Part shown: piece after piece, positions 8,751-19,345 of the stretch | Layout: every line of letters begins with the position of its first letter | Numbering within the stretch: the stretch's first letter is position 1 | From: Stenotrophomonas oahuensis | GTDB taxonomy: Bacteria > Pseudomonadota > Gammaproteobacteria > Xanthomonadales > Xanthomonadaceae | NCBI RefSeq assembly: GCF_031834595.1 | Contig: NZ_CP115541.1 | Span: forward strand, 1,957,001 to 2,021,000 | Direction: 5' to 3' | DNA: 64,000 bases | The notes under the pieces: generated by a model | What the model saw: only the letters and a program-made list of their open reading frames with translations | What the model was told of the DNA's origin: nothing | The model's database searches: none | Translations under genes and position numbers: made by a program

Positions 8751-9908
8751 ATGCGCCTGCGCCGCTGCACCATCGTCATGTTCGAACCGCGCGAGGAGGT
8801 CCAGTTCGACCTGCAGTCACTGCTGCAGGGGCGCACCGAACTGGCCACCCGCACCACCTGGCTGGCGCTGGCCGGGCACCTGGACCAGCCGGTACCGGTC
8901 AGCACGGCCCAGCGCGAACTGCTGGGAAGCCTCAGCGCCCACCAGTGGGTGGACGCCACGGACCTGCAGGCAGACCCCGCCGCCTGGCAGCCTTTGCTGG
9001 CTGCGGGCCTGCTGATCGGCGAAGCACACGCTTCCGCATACCGGCAGCACGATGAAGCCGTGCGCGATGCCCACTGGTGGCCGCTGTCGGCACTTGCGCA
9101 CCGGCATGGGCGCTGGCACGGCGTCGATGGAGCCGCCAACACCCGTAACAGCGACCTGGTCACGGCCAGCGGCCTGCGCCGTCAGCTCGGCGCTCCGCCG
9201 CCGTCCGTTGAAGCGCGCGCCGGCGCATACGAGCCGTTGCCGTCGGTGCCGTGCGATGCCTACGATCAGTTGCTGGAACGCCGTACCACCTGCCGCAACT
9301 TCGATGCCGGCCGCAGCATCAGCCGCGAGCTGCTGGCCCAGCTGCTGCAGCGTACGGTCAAAGCGCAGGCCGTCTCGCAGGTCGAGGAAGACACCGCATT
9401 CCTGAAGAAGCACGTGCCGTCCGGCGGCGGTCTGCACGCCACCGAAACCTATCTGCTGGTGCAGCGGGTGGACGGACTGGCCCCGGGTCTCTACCACTAT
9501 CATCCGGTGCAGCACGCGGTGGTGCCGATACCACGGCATGACGACCCGCCACTGCCGCAGCTGGCGCAGACCCTGCTGTCCGGCCAGGACTGGTTCTCAG
9601 ACGCGGCGGTCCACCTGGTGCTGGTGCCGCGTTACGCGCGCACCTTCTGGAAGTACCGCAACCACGCCAAGGCCTACCGCGCGCTGCTGCTCGACGTCGG
9701 CCACATCTCGCAGGCGCTGTACATGGCGGCGACCGAACGCGGCATGGCCGCGTTCGTCACTGCCGCCATCAACGAAGTGGACATCGAGCAGGCCTTCGGC
9801 CTGGACGGCATCACTCAAAGCCCGCTGGCCATCGTCGGCGTCGGTTGGCGCAGCGACACGCTTACCACCACCGAATTCGACCCCAACCATACCGTCTGGC
9901 CCGCGTGA
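8751..9908 (+). CDS. SagB-type FMN dehydrogenase (putative peptide maturation dehydrogenase)
   Basis: 385 residues from ATG 8751 (MRLRRCTIVMFEPREEV). The ATG at 8718 overlaps a TAGAAT -10-like box and is a less likely start. The C-terminal half is a nitroreductase/SagB fold: LERRTTCRNFD for FMN phosphate binding, PSGGGLHATETYLLV, YRALLLDVGHISQALYMAA and the terminal LAIVGVGWR. The N-terminal third lacks an enzyme motif and may bind the peptide. SagB enzymes oxidise azolines to azoles in RiPP pathways, but no YcaO cyclodehydratase gene is nearby, so the substrate chemistry here is open. It is divergent from the CC-motif peptide gene. Confidence 0.82.
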   Translation: MRLRRCTIVMFEPREEVQFDLQSLLQGRTELATRTTWLALAGHLDQPVPVSTAQRELLGSLSAHQWVDATDLQADPAAWQPLLAAGLLIGEAHASAYRQHDEAVRDAHWWPLSALAHRHGRWHGVDGAANTRNSDLVTASGLRRQLGAPPPSVEARAGAYEPLPSVPCDAYDQLLERRTTCRNFDAGRSISRELLAQLLQRTVKAQAVSQVEEDTAFLKKHVPSGGGLHATETYLLVQRVDGLAPGLYHYHPVQHAVVPIPRHDDPPLPQLAQTLLSGQDWFSDAAVHLVLVPRYARTFWKYRNHAKAYRALLLDVGHISQALYMAATERGMAAFVTAAINEVDIEQAFGLDGITQSPLAIVGVGWRSDTLTTTEFDPNHTVWPA

Positions 9909-9933
9909 TACCCGGCACCTGGGGCTGCTCCGC

Positions 9934-9957
9934 GTAGCGACGCGCCACGCGCGTCGA
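9934..9957. repeat. SMAG-type GTAG palindrome
   Basis: GTAG followed by CGACGCGCCACGCGCGTCG, in the 55-bp gap between the convergent dehydrogenase and mccA genes. It may serve both as a bidirectional transcription end. Confidence 0.65.
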
Positions 9958-9963
9958 CGGGGT

Positions 9964-11946
9964 CTACGCCACCTCGAAATCCACCAACACCGCGCCATCC
10001 CCGACCTGATCCCCGGCCTTCACCCGGAACCCCTGCACCGTGCCATCGGCCGGAGCCTGCAGCGTGTGCTCCATCTTCATCGCCTCCAGCACCAGCAGCG
10101 GCGTGCCCTTGCGCACCTCGGTACCCGACGCCACCAGTGTGGCGACGATGCGGCCCGGCATTGGCGCAACCAGGCTGCCGGCATCCACCACGCCCTGGTC
10201 GGCCTCGCTGACCGGGTCATGCAGGGTGAAGCGGCGGACGCCCTGCGCGCCGAACAGATACAGCTCGCCGCCGTCGCGCACGACGCGCGCGCGGTGCAGC
10301 TGCCCGTCCACCTGCAGGGTCAGCTGCTCGCCGTTGAGGCCACCGTGGGCGGTGACGGTGTGGCCATCGCGCAGAAGGGTCCACGCGTCGCCCTGCGCCG
10401 TGGCATCGACAACGGCCAGCACGCCCGCCTGCTCCAGGGTCAGCCGGCGCGCAGCCGCCACCCCCAGCCGCCAGCCATCGCGCGCCTGCCAGGGTGAGTA
10501 GGGGTCGCGCGCATCCGCAATCGCTGCGCTTTCGGTTGCAATGGCCGCGACTGCCGCAAGGGCCCACGCCGTTGCATCCCCGGTGGCATCCGGCGGGGCC
10601 AGCGCGGCCTGCTCGCGTTCGATCAATGCGGTATCCAGCTTCGCGCCCGCAAACGAGTCGGTCATCACCAGCCGGCGCAGAAACGCCGCGTTGGTGGTCA
10701 CGCCGACCACTTCGCACTCGGCCAGTGCCTGCTGCATGCGCCGCAGCGCGGCGTCGCGGTCCACGTCCCAGACGATCAGCTTGGCGATCATCGGGTCGTA
10801 ATACGGGGTAATCGCATCACCTTGTTCGACGCCGGCATCTACCCGCACATGTGCGTTGGCAGCCGGCAGGCGCAGATGCCGCAGCGTGCCGGTGGACGGC
10901 AGGAAGCCGCGGTCGGCATCCTCGGCATACAGCCGCGCTTCCAGCGCATGGCCTTGGATGTGCAGCTGCTCCTGCTGCAGCGGCAGCGGCTCACCGCTGG
11001 CCACACGCAGCTGCCACTCCACCAGGTCGGTGCCGGTGATGCATTCGGTCACCGGGTGCTCCACCTGCAGACGGGTGTTCATTTCCATGAAGTAGAAATC
11101 GCCGTCCGGGCCGGCAATGAACTCCACCGTGCCCGCACCGACGTAGTTGACCGCCCGCGCGGCATTCACCGCCGCGGTGCCCATCGCCGCGCGGCGCTCC
11201 GGGGTCATGCCGGGAGCCGGTGCTTCCTCCAGCACCTTCTGGTGACGGCGCTGCACCGAGCAGTCGCGCTCGAACAGGTACACCACGTTGCCGTGGCTGT
11301 CGCCGAACACCTGGATCTCGATGTGGCGCGGGCGCTCCACATACTTTTCCACCAGCACGTGTGCATTGCCGAACGCCGACTGCGCTTCGCGCTGGCAGCT
11401 GGCCAGTGCATCCACGAAGGCGGCGCTGTCGTCGACCCGGCGCATGCCCTTGCCACCACCGCCGGCGCTGGCCTTGATCAGCACCGGGTAGCCGATGCCA
11501 TCGGCCTGCGCGCGCAGGAAATCCGGTGCCTGTGCGTCGCCGTGGTAACCCGGGGTCAGCGGCACGCCGGCCTGCTGCATCAGCGCCTTGGCTGCGCTCT
11601 TGTCGCCCATCGCGCGGATCGCCGCTGCCGAGGGGCCGATGAACGCGATCCCGGCATCGGCACACGCCTGGGCAAAGTCTGCGTTCTCCGAAAGGAAGCC
11701 GTAGCCCGGGTGGATCGCCTGCGCGCCGGTCTGGCGCGCGGCGGCCAGGATCGCGTCCGCGCGCAGATAGCTATCGCGCGCCGGGGCCGGACCGATCGCC
11801 ACCGCTTCGTCGGCCAGGCGCACGTGCCGTGCGTTGCGGTCGGCGTCGGAATACACCGCTACCGTGGCAATGCCCAGGCGCTGGCAGGTGGCAATGACGC
11901 GGCAGGCAATTTCGCCGCGGTTGGCGATCAGGATCTTGGTGAACAT
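9964..11946 (-). CDS. liuD: Methylcrotonyl-CoA carboxylase, biotin-carboxylase/carrier subunit (alpha)
   Basis: 660 residues. Biotin carboxylase domain: FTKILIANRGEIACRV, GYGFLSENADFA, the ATP-grasp glycine loop KASAGGGGKGMR and EMNTRLQVEHPVTE. A middle BT domain leads to the C-terminal biotinyl motif EAMKMEH with Lys 624. With the beta subunit it carboxylates 3-methylcrotonyl-CoA in leucine degradation. I chose ATG 11946 because GGAAG sits just upstream; ATG 11952 overlaps that site. It is the last gene of a three-gene leucine operon, 14 bp after liuB. Substrate assignment rests on the neighbouring isovaleryl-CoA dehydrogenase; a geranyl- or propionyl-CoA enzyme is less likely. Confidence 0.93.
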   Translation of the reverse strand: MFTKILIANRGEIACRVIATCQRLGIATVAVYSDADRNARHVRLADEAVAIGPAPARDSYLRADAILAAARQTGAQAIHPGYGFLSENADFAQACADAGIAFIGPSAAAIRAMGDKSAAKALMQQAGVPLTPGYHGDAQAPDFLRAQADGIGYPVLIKASAGGGGKGMRRVDDSAAFVDALASCQREAQSAFGNAHVLVEKYVERPRHIEIQVFGDSHGNVVYLFERDCSVQRRHQKVLEEAPAPGMTPERRAAMGTAAVNAARAVNYVGAGTVEFIAGPDGDFYFMEMNTRLQVEHPVTECITGTDLVEWQLRVASGEPLPLQQEQLHIQGHALEARLYAEDADRGFLPSTGTLRHLRLPAANAHVRVDAGVEQGDAITPYYDPMIAKLIVWDVDRDAALRRMQQALAECEVVGVTTNAAFLRRLVMTDSFAGAKLDTALIEREQAALAPPDATGDATAWALAAVAAIATESAAIADARDPYSPWQARDGWRLGVAAARRLTLEQAGVLAVVDATAQGDAWTLLRDGHTVTAHGGLNGEQLTLQVDGQLHRARVVRDGGELYLFGAQGVRRFTLHDPVSEADQGVVDAGSLVAPMPGRIVATLVASGTEVRKGTPLLVLEAMKMEHTLQAPADGTVQGFRVKAGDQVGDGAVLVDFEVA

Positions 11947-11960
11947 GGTCATCTTCCGGG

Positions 11961-13571
11961 TTACATGCGGAACACGCCGAACGCAGTGTTACGCGCCGGT
12001 GCATTGAGGCTGGCCGACAGCGCAAGCGCCAGCACGCGGCGGGTATCGGCCGGGTCGATCACGCCGTCATCCCACAAACGCGCGCTGGCGTAATAGGGAT
12101 GGCCCTGCTGCTCGAACTGGTCGCGGATCGGGGTCTTGAACTGGTCTTCCTCTTCGCTCGACCACTGCCCGCCCTTGGCTTCAATGCCGTCGCGCTTCAC
12201 CGTGGCCAGCACGCTGGCGGCCTGCTCGCCGCCCATCACGCCGATGCGCGCATTCGGCCACATCCAAAGGAAGTTGGGCGAATAAGCGCGGCCACACATG
12301 CCGTAATTGCCGGCACCGAACGAGCCGCCGATCACCACAGTGAACTTGGGCACCTTGGCGCAGGCCACCGCCATCACCAGCTTCGCTCCATCCTTGGCGA
12401 TGCCGCCGTGCTCGTACTTGCGGCCGACCATGAAGCCGGTGATGTTCTGCAGGAACACCAGTGGAATGCCGCGCTGGGTGCACAGTTCAATGAAGTGCGC
12501 GCCCTTCAGTGCGGACTCGGAGAACAGGATGCCGTTGTTGGCGATGATGCCCACCGGGTAGCCGTGCAGATGCGCGAAGCCGGTCACCAGGGTGTTGCCA
12601 TAGCGCGGCTTGAATTCGTCAAAGCGCGAATCATCGACCAGGCGCATGATGACTTCGCGGACGTCGTACGGCTTGCGGGTGTCGGCGGGAATCACGCCGT
12701 ACAGTTCCTGCGCTGGGTAGCGCGGCTCCAGCGGTGCCTGCATCGCCAGCGCCGGTTCCGGCTTGCGCCAGTTGAGCTGGGCAATGATCGCGCGCACCCG
12801 CGCCAGCGCCTGCAGGTCGTTGTCGGCCATGTGGTCGGCGACGCCGGAAATGCGCGTGTGCACGTCGGCACCGCCCAGTTCCTCGGCACTGACCACTTCG
12901 CCGGTGGCCGCCTTCACCAGTGGCGGGCCGCCCAGGAAGATCGTGCCCTGCTCGCGCACGATCACCGTCTCATCGCTCATCGCCGGCACATAGGCACCGC
13001 CGGCGGTGCATGAGCCCATCACGCAGGCAATCTGCGGAATGCCCTGCGCGGACAGGTTGGCCTGGTTGTAGAAGATGCGGCCGAAATGGTCGCGGTCCGG
13101 GAACACCTCGTCCTGCAACGGCAGGAACGCGCCGCCGGAGTCGACCAGATAGATGCAGGGCAGGCGGTTCTGTTCGGCCACCTCCTGCGCACGCAGGTGC
13201 TTCTTCACCGTGACCGGGTAATAAGTGCCGCCCTTCACCGTGGCGTCGTTGGCCACGATCACGCATTCCACCCCGGACACGCGGCCGATGCCGGCCACCA
13301 CGCCGGCGCTGGGAATCGGGTCGTCGTACATGCCGTGCGCGGCCAGCGGCGCAATTTCCAGGAACGCGCTGCCCGGGTCCAGCAACGCATCAATGCGCTC
13401 ACGCACCAGCAGCTTGCCGCGCGCGGTGTGCTTCTGTCGGGCGGCTTCGCTGCCGCCGCGCGCGGTCTGCGCCAGCGTGGCGCGCAGGTCATCCACCACC
13501 GCCTGCAGTGCCGCGCGGTTGGCCTCGAAAGTCTCGCTGCCCGGTTGCAGCTGGGTGCTCAATACGCTCAT
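11961..13571 (-). CDS. liuB: Methylcrotonyl-CoA carboxylase, carboxyltransferase subunit (beta)
   Basis: 536 residues with the two crotonase-like carboxyltransferase halves: [59 protein letters not shown], then [14 protein letters not shown] and [16 protein letters not shown]. These are characteristic of MCC beta. It transfers CO2 from biotin to 3-methylcrotonyl-CoA. It lies between ivd (10 bp upstream) and the alpha subunit gene on the same strand. Confidence 0.94.
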   Translation of the reverse strand: MSVLSTQLQPGSETFEANRAALQAVVDDLRATLAQTARGGSEAARQKHTARGKLLVRERIDALLDPGSAFLEIAPLAAHGMYDDPIPSAGVVAGIGRVSGVECVIVANDATVKGGTYYPVTVKKHLRAQEVAEQNRLPCIYLVDSGGAFLPLQDEVFPDRDHFGRIFYNQANLSAQGIPQIACVMGSCTAGGAYVPAMSDETVIVREQGTIFLGGPPLVKAATGEVVSAEELGGADVHTRISGVADHMADNDLQALARVRAIIAQLNWRKPEPALAMQAPLEPRYPAQELYGVIPADTRKPYDVREVIMRLVDDSRFDEFKPRYGNTLVTGFAHLHGYPVGIIANNGILFSESALKGAHFIELCTQRGIPLVFLQNITGFMVGRKYEHGGIAKDGAKLVMAVACAKVPKFTVVIGGSFGAGNYGMCGRAYSPNFLWMWPNARIGVMGGEQAASVLATVKRDGIEAKGGQWSSEEEDQFKTPIRDQFEQQGHPYYASARLWDDGVIDPADTRRVLALALSASLNAPARNTAFGVFRM

Positions 13572-13581
13572 CGCAGGGCCC

Positions 13582-14745
13582 TTACTTGGTGCGCTGGAAC
13601 AGTTCGCGGCCGATCAGCATGCGGCGGATCTCCGAGGTGCCCGCGCCGATCTCGTACAGCTTGGCATCGCGCCACAGCCGGCCGGTGGGGTACTCGTTGA
13701 TGTAGCCGTTGCCGCCGAGGATCTGGATCGCCTGGCCGGTCAGCCAGGTGGCCTTCTCGGCCGAGTACAGAATGGCACCGGCCGCGTCCTGGCGGGTGGT
13801 GCGACCCTGGTCGCAGGCGCGCGCCACTGCATACACATAGGCGCGGCAGGCATTCAGGCCGACGTACATGTCGGCCAGCTTGGCCTGGATCAGCTGGAAG
13901 GTGCCGATCGCCTCGCCGAACTGCTTGCGCTCGTGTACGTAGGGCATAACCACGTCCAGCGCGGCCGCCATCAGCCCCAGCGGGCCGCCGGACAGCACCA
14001 CGCGCTCGTAGTCCAGCCCGGACATCAGCACCTTGGTGCCGCCGCCGACCGTGCCCAGCACGTTGGCTTCCGGCACTTCGCAGTCCTCGAACACCAGTTC
14101 GCAGGTGTTGGAGCCGCGCATGCCCAGCTTGTCCAGCTTCTGTGCGGTGGAAAAGCCCTTCATGCCCTTTTCGACCAGGAACGCGGTGATGCCCTTGGCT
14201 CCGGCGTCCGGGTCGGTCTTGGCGTAGACCACCAGCACGTCGGCATCCGGCCCGTTGGTGATCCACATCTTGTTGCCGTTGAGCACGTAGTGGTCACCGC
14301 GCTTGTCGGCGCGCAGCTTCATCGACACCACGTCCGAGCCCGCGCCCGGTTCGCTCATCGCCAGCGCGCCAACCTTGGTGCCGCTGCACAGGTCGGGCAG
14401 GAAGCGCTGCTTCTGTTCTTCGGTGCCGTTCTTGCGCAGCTGGTTCACGCACAGGTTCGAATGCGCGCCATAGCTGAGGCCGATGCCACCGGAGGCGCGT
14501 GAGATCTCTTCCATCGCCACCACGTGGGCCAGGTAGCCCATGCCACTGCCGCCGTATTCCTCTTCCACGGTCAGGCCGAGCAGTCCCTGTTCGCCGAGCT
14601 TGCGCCACAGCGGATGCGGGAACAGATTCTCCTCGTCGGCCTTCGCCGCCAGCGGGGCGACCTCGGCCGAGGCAAAATGGGCCACGCTCTGGCGCAGCAG
14701 ATCGATCTCTTCGCCGAGGTCGAAGTTCAGGGTTGGGACGTGCAT
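13582..14745 (-). CDS. liuA: Isovaleryl-CoA dehydrogenase
   Basis: 387 residues ([21 protein letters not shown]). Acyl-CoA dehydrogenase signatures [16 protein letters not shown] and [19 protein letters not shown] are present. The catalytic Glu of the isovaleryl type sits in GLDYERVV (Glu 247) rather than in the C-terminal loop, which has [12 protein letters not shown]. It oxidises isovaleryl-CoA to 3-methylcrotonyl-CoA using FAD. The start at 14745 is set by the conserved N-terminus; the longer open frame runs through the divergent regulator gene. First gene of the leucine-degradation operon. Confidence 0.94.
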   Translation of the reverse strand: MHVPTLNFDLGEEIDLLRQSVAHFASAEVAPLAAKADEENLFPHPLWRKLGEQGLLGLTVEEEYGGSGMGYLAHVVAMEEISRASGGIGLSYGAHSNLCVNQLRKNGTEEQKQRFLPDLCSGTKVGALAMSEPGAGSDVVSMKLRADKRGDHYVLNGNKMWITNGPDADVLVVYAKTDPDAGAKGITAFLVEKGMKGFSTAQKLDKLGMRGSNTCELVFEDCEVPEANVLGTVGGGTKVLMSGLDYERVVLSGGPLGLMAAALDVVMPYVHERKQFGEAIGTFQLIQAKLADMYVGLNACRAYVYAVARACDQGRTTRQDAAGAILYSAEKATWLTGQAIQILGGNGYINEYPTGRLWRDAKLYEIGAGTSEIRRMLIGRELFQRTK

Positions 14746-14802
14746 GGCGGGCTCCACGATTTTCGCCAGCCTAGCCCGCCCCGGGGTAAAAGTGAATACA
14801 AA

Positions 14803-14815
14803 TTCAAAAATTGAA
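14803..14815. promoter_or_regulatory. Candidate TetR operator between ivd and its regulator
   Basis: TTCAA-AAA-TTGAA, a perfect inverted repeat, lies inside an AT-rich island in the 84-bp divergent gap, about 15 bp upstream of the regulator's start codon. It is a plausible site for the TetR protein, overlapping its own promoter. Confidence 0.5.
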
Positions 14816-14829
14816 CATAGAATCAGAAA

Positions 14830-15435
14830 ATGGCCTATAAACGCTCCGCACTGATGGAAGAACGCCTGGCCGGGGCCCGCGAGCGGATCCTGCTGGCAAC
14901 CCGCGCGCTGGTGGCTGCCGGCGGCTACCGCAACGCCCCGGTTACCGCCGTAGCGGCCGAGGCCGGGGTCTCCACCGGGCTGATCTACCGGCACTTCCCG
15001 TCCAAGGCCGAGCTGTTCGTGGAGGTGCTGACCGCAGCGGTCGAGCACGAACTGCGCATCTTCGAGGGCATCGCCGCCGAGGCCCTGCCCGCGCCGGAAC
15101 GGCTGCGCCGGGCGATCACCGCCTTCGTGCGCCGCGCTTTGGCCGGCCCCGGGCTGGCTTACGCCTTCATCGCCGAACCGGTCGACCCGGAAGTGGAAGC
15201 CGAGCGCATCCGCTGCCGACGGCTGTTCGGCGATGTGTTCCACCGCATCGTCGCCGACGGTGTCGCAACTGGCAGCTTTCCCGCCCAGGACACCCGGGTC
15301 ACGGCGGCCTGCATCGTGGGGGCGTTCACCGAAGCGCTGGTCGGGCCAACCGCGCCCAGTCGTGACGCAGTGGGCGACGAAGACGCGCTGGTAGCGTCGA
15401 TCTGCCAGGTCTGCCTGCGCGCTGCCGGCGGCTGA
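14830..15435 (+). CDS. TetR-family regulator of the leucine-degradation operon
   Basis: 201 residues. TetR HTH at about 18-60 ([47 protein letters not shown] split over helices 1-3), with a helical ligand-binding domain after it. It is divergent from the isovaleryl-CoA dehydrogenase gene. TetR proteins (called LiuQ in some proteobacteria) are known regulators of liu genes, but the link here is inferred from position only. Confidence 0.85.
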   Translation: MAYKRSALMEERLAGARERILLATRALVAAGGYRNAPVTAVAAEAGVSTGLIYRHFPSKAELFVEVLTAAVEHELRIFEGIAAEALPAPERLRRAITAFVRRALAGPGLAYAFIAEPVDPEVEAERIRCRRLFGDVFHRIVADGVATGSFPAQDTRVTAACIVGAFTEALVGPTAPSRDAVGDEDALVASICQVCLRAAGG

Positions 15436-15550
15436 GGCCTTGCCATTGCTGCATTGCGGCACTTGAATGCGGCTTGCACAGGCTTGCCGCCGCTGGTCAT
15501 ACTCGCCCGACAAGCCGTGGTCCAACGACTATCAGCCAGGGGTATAGAGA

Positions 15551-16069
15551 GTGCGGAATTACGACCTCGAGTTCCTGAAACGCTTTTCCATGGTCATCGC
15601 GCTGTTGATGGCCATCACGCTCGGATTGATCCTGTTCGCCGCGTACCTGCACACCCGCATTCCGCCGGAAGTCTCGCCGCAGGCGGCCAAGCGCACCGAA
15701 CTGCGCATTGCCCCGGCCGGCGCGGTCTACGCCGGCGCCACCGGTGCCGCCGAACAGGCCGCGGCCAAGGCCGCCGCATTGGCCAAGGCCGCCGCGCAGG
15801 TCGCCTATGGCGGCACCACCGACGGCAAGGTGATCTTCGACAACCTGTGCACCGCCTGCCACACCACCGGCGTCGGCCAGGCTCCCACCCTGGACCATGC
15901 GCATTGGGATCAGCGCCTCGGGCAGGGCAAGGACACCCTTTATAAGCACGCCATCGAGGGCTACACCGGCCCGGACGGCGGGATCATGCCGCCCAAGGGC
16001 GGCAACCCGGCGCTGACCGAGGAGCAGATCCACGCCACCGTGGATTGGATGCTGGCGAATCTGAAATAA
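15551..16069 (+). CDS. Membrane-anchored c5-type cytochrome c
   Basis: 172 residues from a GTG start. An N-terminal membrane anchor (about 11-33, FSMVIALLMAITLGLILFAAY) is followed by an Ala/Lys-rich linker and one haem c site, CTACH (about 101-105). The likely distal Met is in GGIMPPKGG. This is the cytochrome c5 / CycB layout: a periplasmic electron carrier tethered to the inner membrane. It stands alone, with a GTAG palindrome downstream. Confidence 0.87.
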   Translation: MRNYDLEFLKRFSMVIALLMAITLGLILFAAYLHTRIPPEVSPQAAKRTELRIAPAGAVYAGATGAAEQAAAKAAALAKAAAQVAYGGTTDGKVIFDNLCTACHTTGVGQAPTLDHAHWDQRLGQGKDTLYKHAIEGYTGPDGGIMPPKGGNPALTEEQIHATVDWMLANLK

Positions 16070-16098
16070 CCGTCCCCCCGGCCTCACTCGGGGAACGC

Positions 16099-16121
16099 GT
16101 AGGGACGCGCCATGCGCGTCC
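16099..16121. repeat. SMAG-type GTAG palindrome
   Basis: GTAG at 16099 followed by GGACGCGC-CAT-GCGCGTCC. It is nearly identical to the copy at 8608. Confidence 0.7.
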
Positions 16122-16234
16122 TCGCGGTGTCGAACGGGCCCGGCTTTGCCCAACCCGGGCAACCATCATCACACGCGCCATCCCGCCACAATCTGGCGAT
16201 ACCCTGTGCGTCTCTTACCTGCCCGTGCCCGCCG

Positions 16235-17674
<1,440 letters not shown>

Positions 17675-17695
17675 AGCGCCGCACGACCGATTTGC

Positions 17696-17760
17696 CGCAC
17701 GACCAACGGTCGTGCGCTACCGCCGTCGCCGCCGGTAGGTACCGACCGTTGGTCGGTACG
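17696..17760. repeat. Pair of SMAG-type palindromes
   Basis: GCACGACCAACGGTCGTGC with GCTAC to its right, and GTAG followed by GTACCGACCGTTGGTCGGTA. They lie head to tail in the gap between two convergent genes (nuclease and EamA transporter), so they can act as a bidirectional transcript end. Confidence 0.75.
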
Positions 17761-17766
17761 GTGCCA

Positions 17767-18624
17767 TCACCCCCACGCAATCAACGAAATCGCCACCACC
17801 GCTAACCCCAACCCCACCCGGTTCCAGCGCGACGTCGGCTCCCCGAACGCCAGCACCCCCACCAGCGCGCCCAGCACCACCACGCCGATGTTCATCCCGG
17901 CAAACACGGTCGCCGGGCTGTCCGGCAGCGCCTGGTGGGCGTGCACGTAAAACAGGATGTTGCCGCCGTTGAGCAGGCCCAGCAGCGCGCCGGCACCCAG
18001 ATTGCGCAGGTTCAACCGGCTGCGTCCGCTGAAGTGCCGCCACAGCTGCAGCGCCAGCATCAGCACGAAGGCGATGCTGAAGCAGGCCAGCAGAGCGGCC
18101 ATTGATGGCGTCCCCGACAGCGCCACCTGCTTGAGCAGGATGTCCACCACCGCAAACCCGACCCACACGCCCAGCAGCCAGCGCCAGCTGCCCGATGTGG
18201 CGGTCACCGAAGGGCCGCGCGGGCGCAGGCTGATCATCAGCATTGCCACCAGGCCCAGCCCCAGCCCAACCAGCTTCCACGCCGTGGCGGTCTGGCCGAA
18301 GAACAGGAAGGCCGCCAGCAGACTGAGCAGCAGCGACAACCGCTGGGCCACATCGCTGCGCACGATCCCGGCTTCGGCCACGGCCCGGCCCAGCACCAGG
18401 AAAATGGTCGGCAGCACCACCGCCAACCCCAGCAACGCCAGCCACGGCGCGTGCCCGGACTGCAGCGACGCCAGCGGCGGCCGCAGGACCACCGCGGTCA
18501 GGGTGGCGGCGACCAGATAGTTCCAGGTCACCATCTGCGCCACGTCCAGCTGCCGGCGCGCGGCCAGCTTCAGCAATACCGAGACCAGCACCGAGCAGAT
18601 CACGGCCAACAGCAGATATGTCAT
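17767..18624 (-). CDS. EamA/DMT-family transporter
   Basis: 285 residues with about ten hydrophobic segments in two EamA halves (first from MTYLLLAVICSVLVSVLLKL, second from about residue 145, SWRWLLGVWVGFAVVDILL). It has the pattern of a drug/metabolite inner-membrane permease; no substrate can be assigned. It is divergent from the alpha/beta hydrolase gene, with starts 46 bp apart. Confidence 0.8.
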   Translation of the reverse strand: MTYLLLAVICSVLVSVLLKLAARRQLDVAQMVTWNYLVAATLTAVVLRPPLASLQSGHAPWLALLGLAVVLPTIFLVLGRAVAEAGIVRSDVAQRLSLLLSLLAAFLFFGQTATAWKLVGLGLGLVAMLMISLRPRGPSVTATSGSWRWLLGVWVGFAVVDILLKQVALSGTPSMAALLACFSIAFVLMLALQLWRHFSGRSRLNLRNLGAGALLGLLNGGNILFYVHAHQALPDSPATVFAGMNIGVVVLGALVGVLAFGEPTSRWNRVGLGLAVVAISLIAWG

Positions 18625-18670
18625 GAGCGGGGCAGGGCAGGTCGGGGGCAGGGGACGCTATCATGGTGCC

Positions 18671-19345
18671 ATGCAAAATCCCCCGTTCCCCGCCGAATCC
18701 GGCACGCTCACCCTGGCCGGCCCGGTCGGCCCGCTCGAGGTCGCTGTCGACCTGCCCAAGGCCGATGTGCCCACCGTGCCGGTCATCGCCGTGATCTGCC
18801 ATCCGCTGTCCACCGAGGGCGGCAGCCTGCACAACAAGGTGGTGACCATGCTGGCCACCACCCTGCGCGAGATGGGCATCACCACGGTGCGCTTCAATTT
18901 CCGCAGCGTGGGCGGCTCGGCGGGTGACTTCGACCATGGCGTGGGCGAACAGGACGACCTGAAGGCCGTGGTGGCCTGGGCGCGCGCGGGCAACCCGCAG
19001 GCCACGCTGTGGCTGGCCGGTTTCAGCTTCGGCGCGTTCGTCTCGCTGCGCGCGTCGGCCGAGCTGCAGCCGCAGGTGCTGGTGTCCATTGCCCCGCCCG
19101 CCGGGCGCTGGGACTTCGACGGCGTGCAGCCGCCGGCGCAGTGGCTGGTGATCCAGGGCGAGCAGGACGAGATCGTCGACCCGCAGGCCGTGTATGACTG
19201 GCTGGAGCAGCTGAAGCTGCCGCACGAACTGGTGCGCATGCCGGAAACCAGCCACTTCTTCCACCGCAAGCTGATCGACCTGCGCGGCGCGCTGACCCAC
19301 GGCCTGAAGCAGTGGTTGCCCACTACCGGCAGCCCGGCCGCATGA
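18671..19345 (+). CDS. Alpha/beta hydrolase, dienelactone hydrolase-like (COG2945 type)
   Basis: 224 residues. Nucleophile elbow GFSFGA (Ser in LAGFSFGAFVSL), the early ICHPLSTEGG oxyanion region, and the acid and His regions QGEQDEIVDP and ETSHFFHRKLIDL. This is the small cytoplasmic hydrolase family often fused or coupled to zapE. The start at 18671 gives the conserved N-terminus. The stop overlaps the zapE start (ATGA at 19342). Confidence 0.83.
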   Translation: MQNPPFPAESGTLTLAGPVGPLEVAVDLPKADVPTVPVIAVICHPLSTEGGSLHNKVVTMLATTLREMGITTVRFNFRSVGGSAGDFDHGVGEQDDLKAVVAWARAGNPQATLWLAGFSFGAFVSLRASAELQPQVLVSIAPPAGRWDFDGVQPPAQWLVIQGEQDEIVDPQAVYDWLEQLKLPHELVRMPETSHFFHRKLIDLRGALTHGLKQWLPTTGSPAA

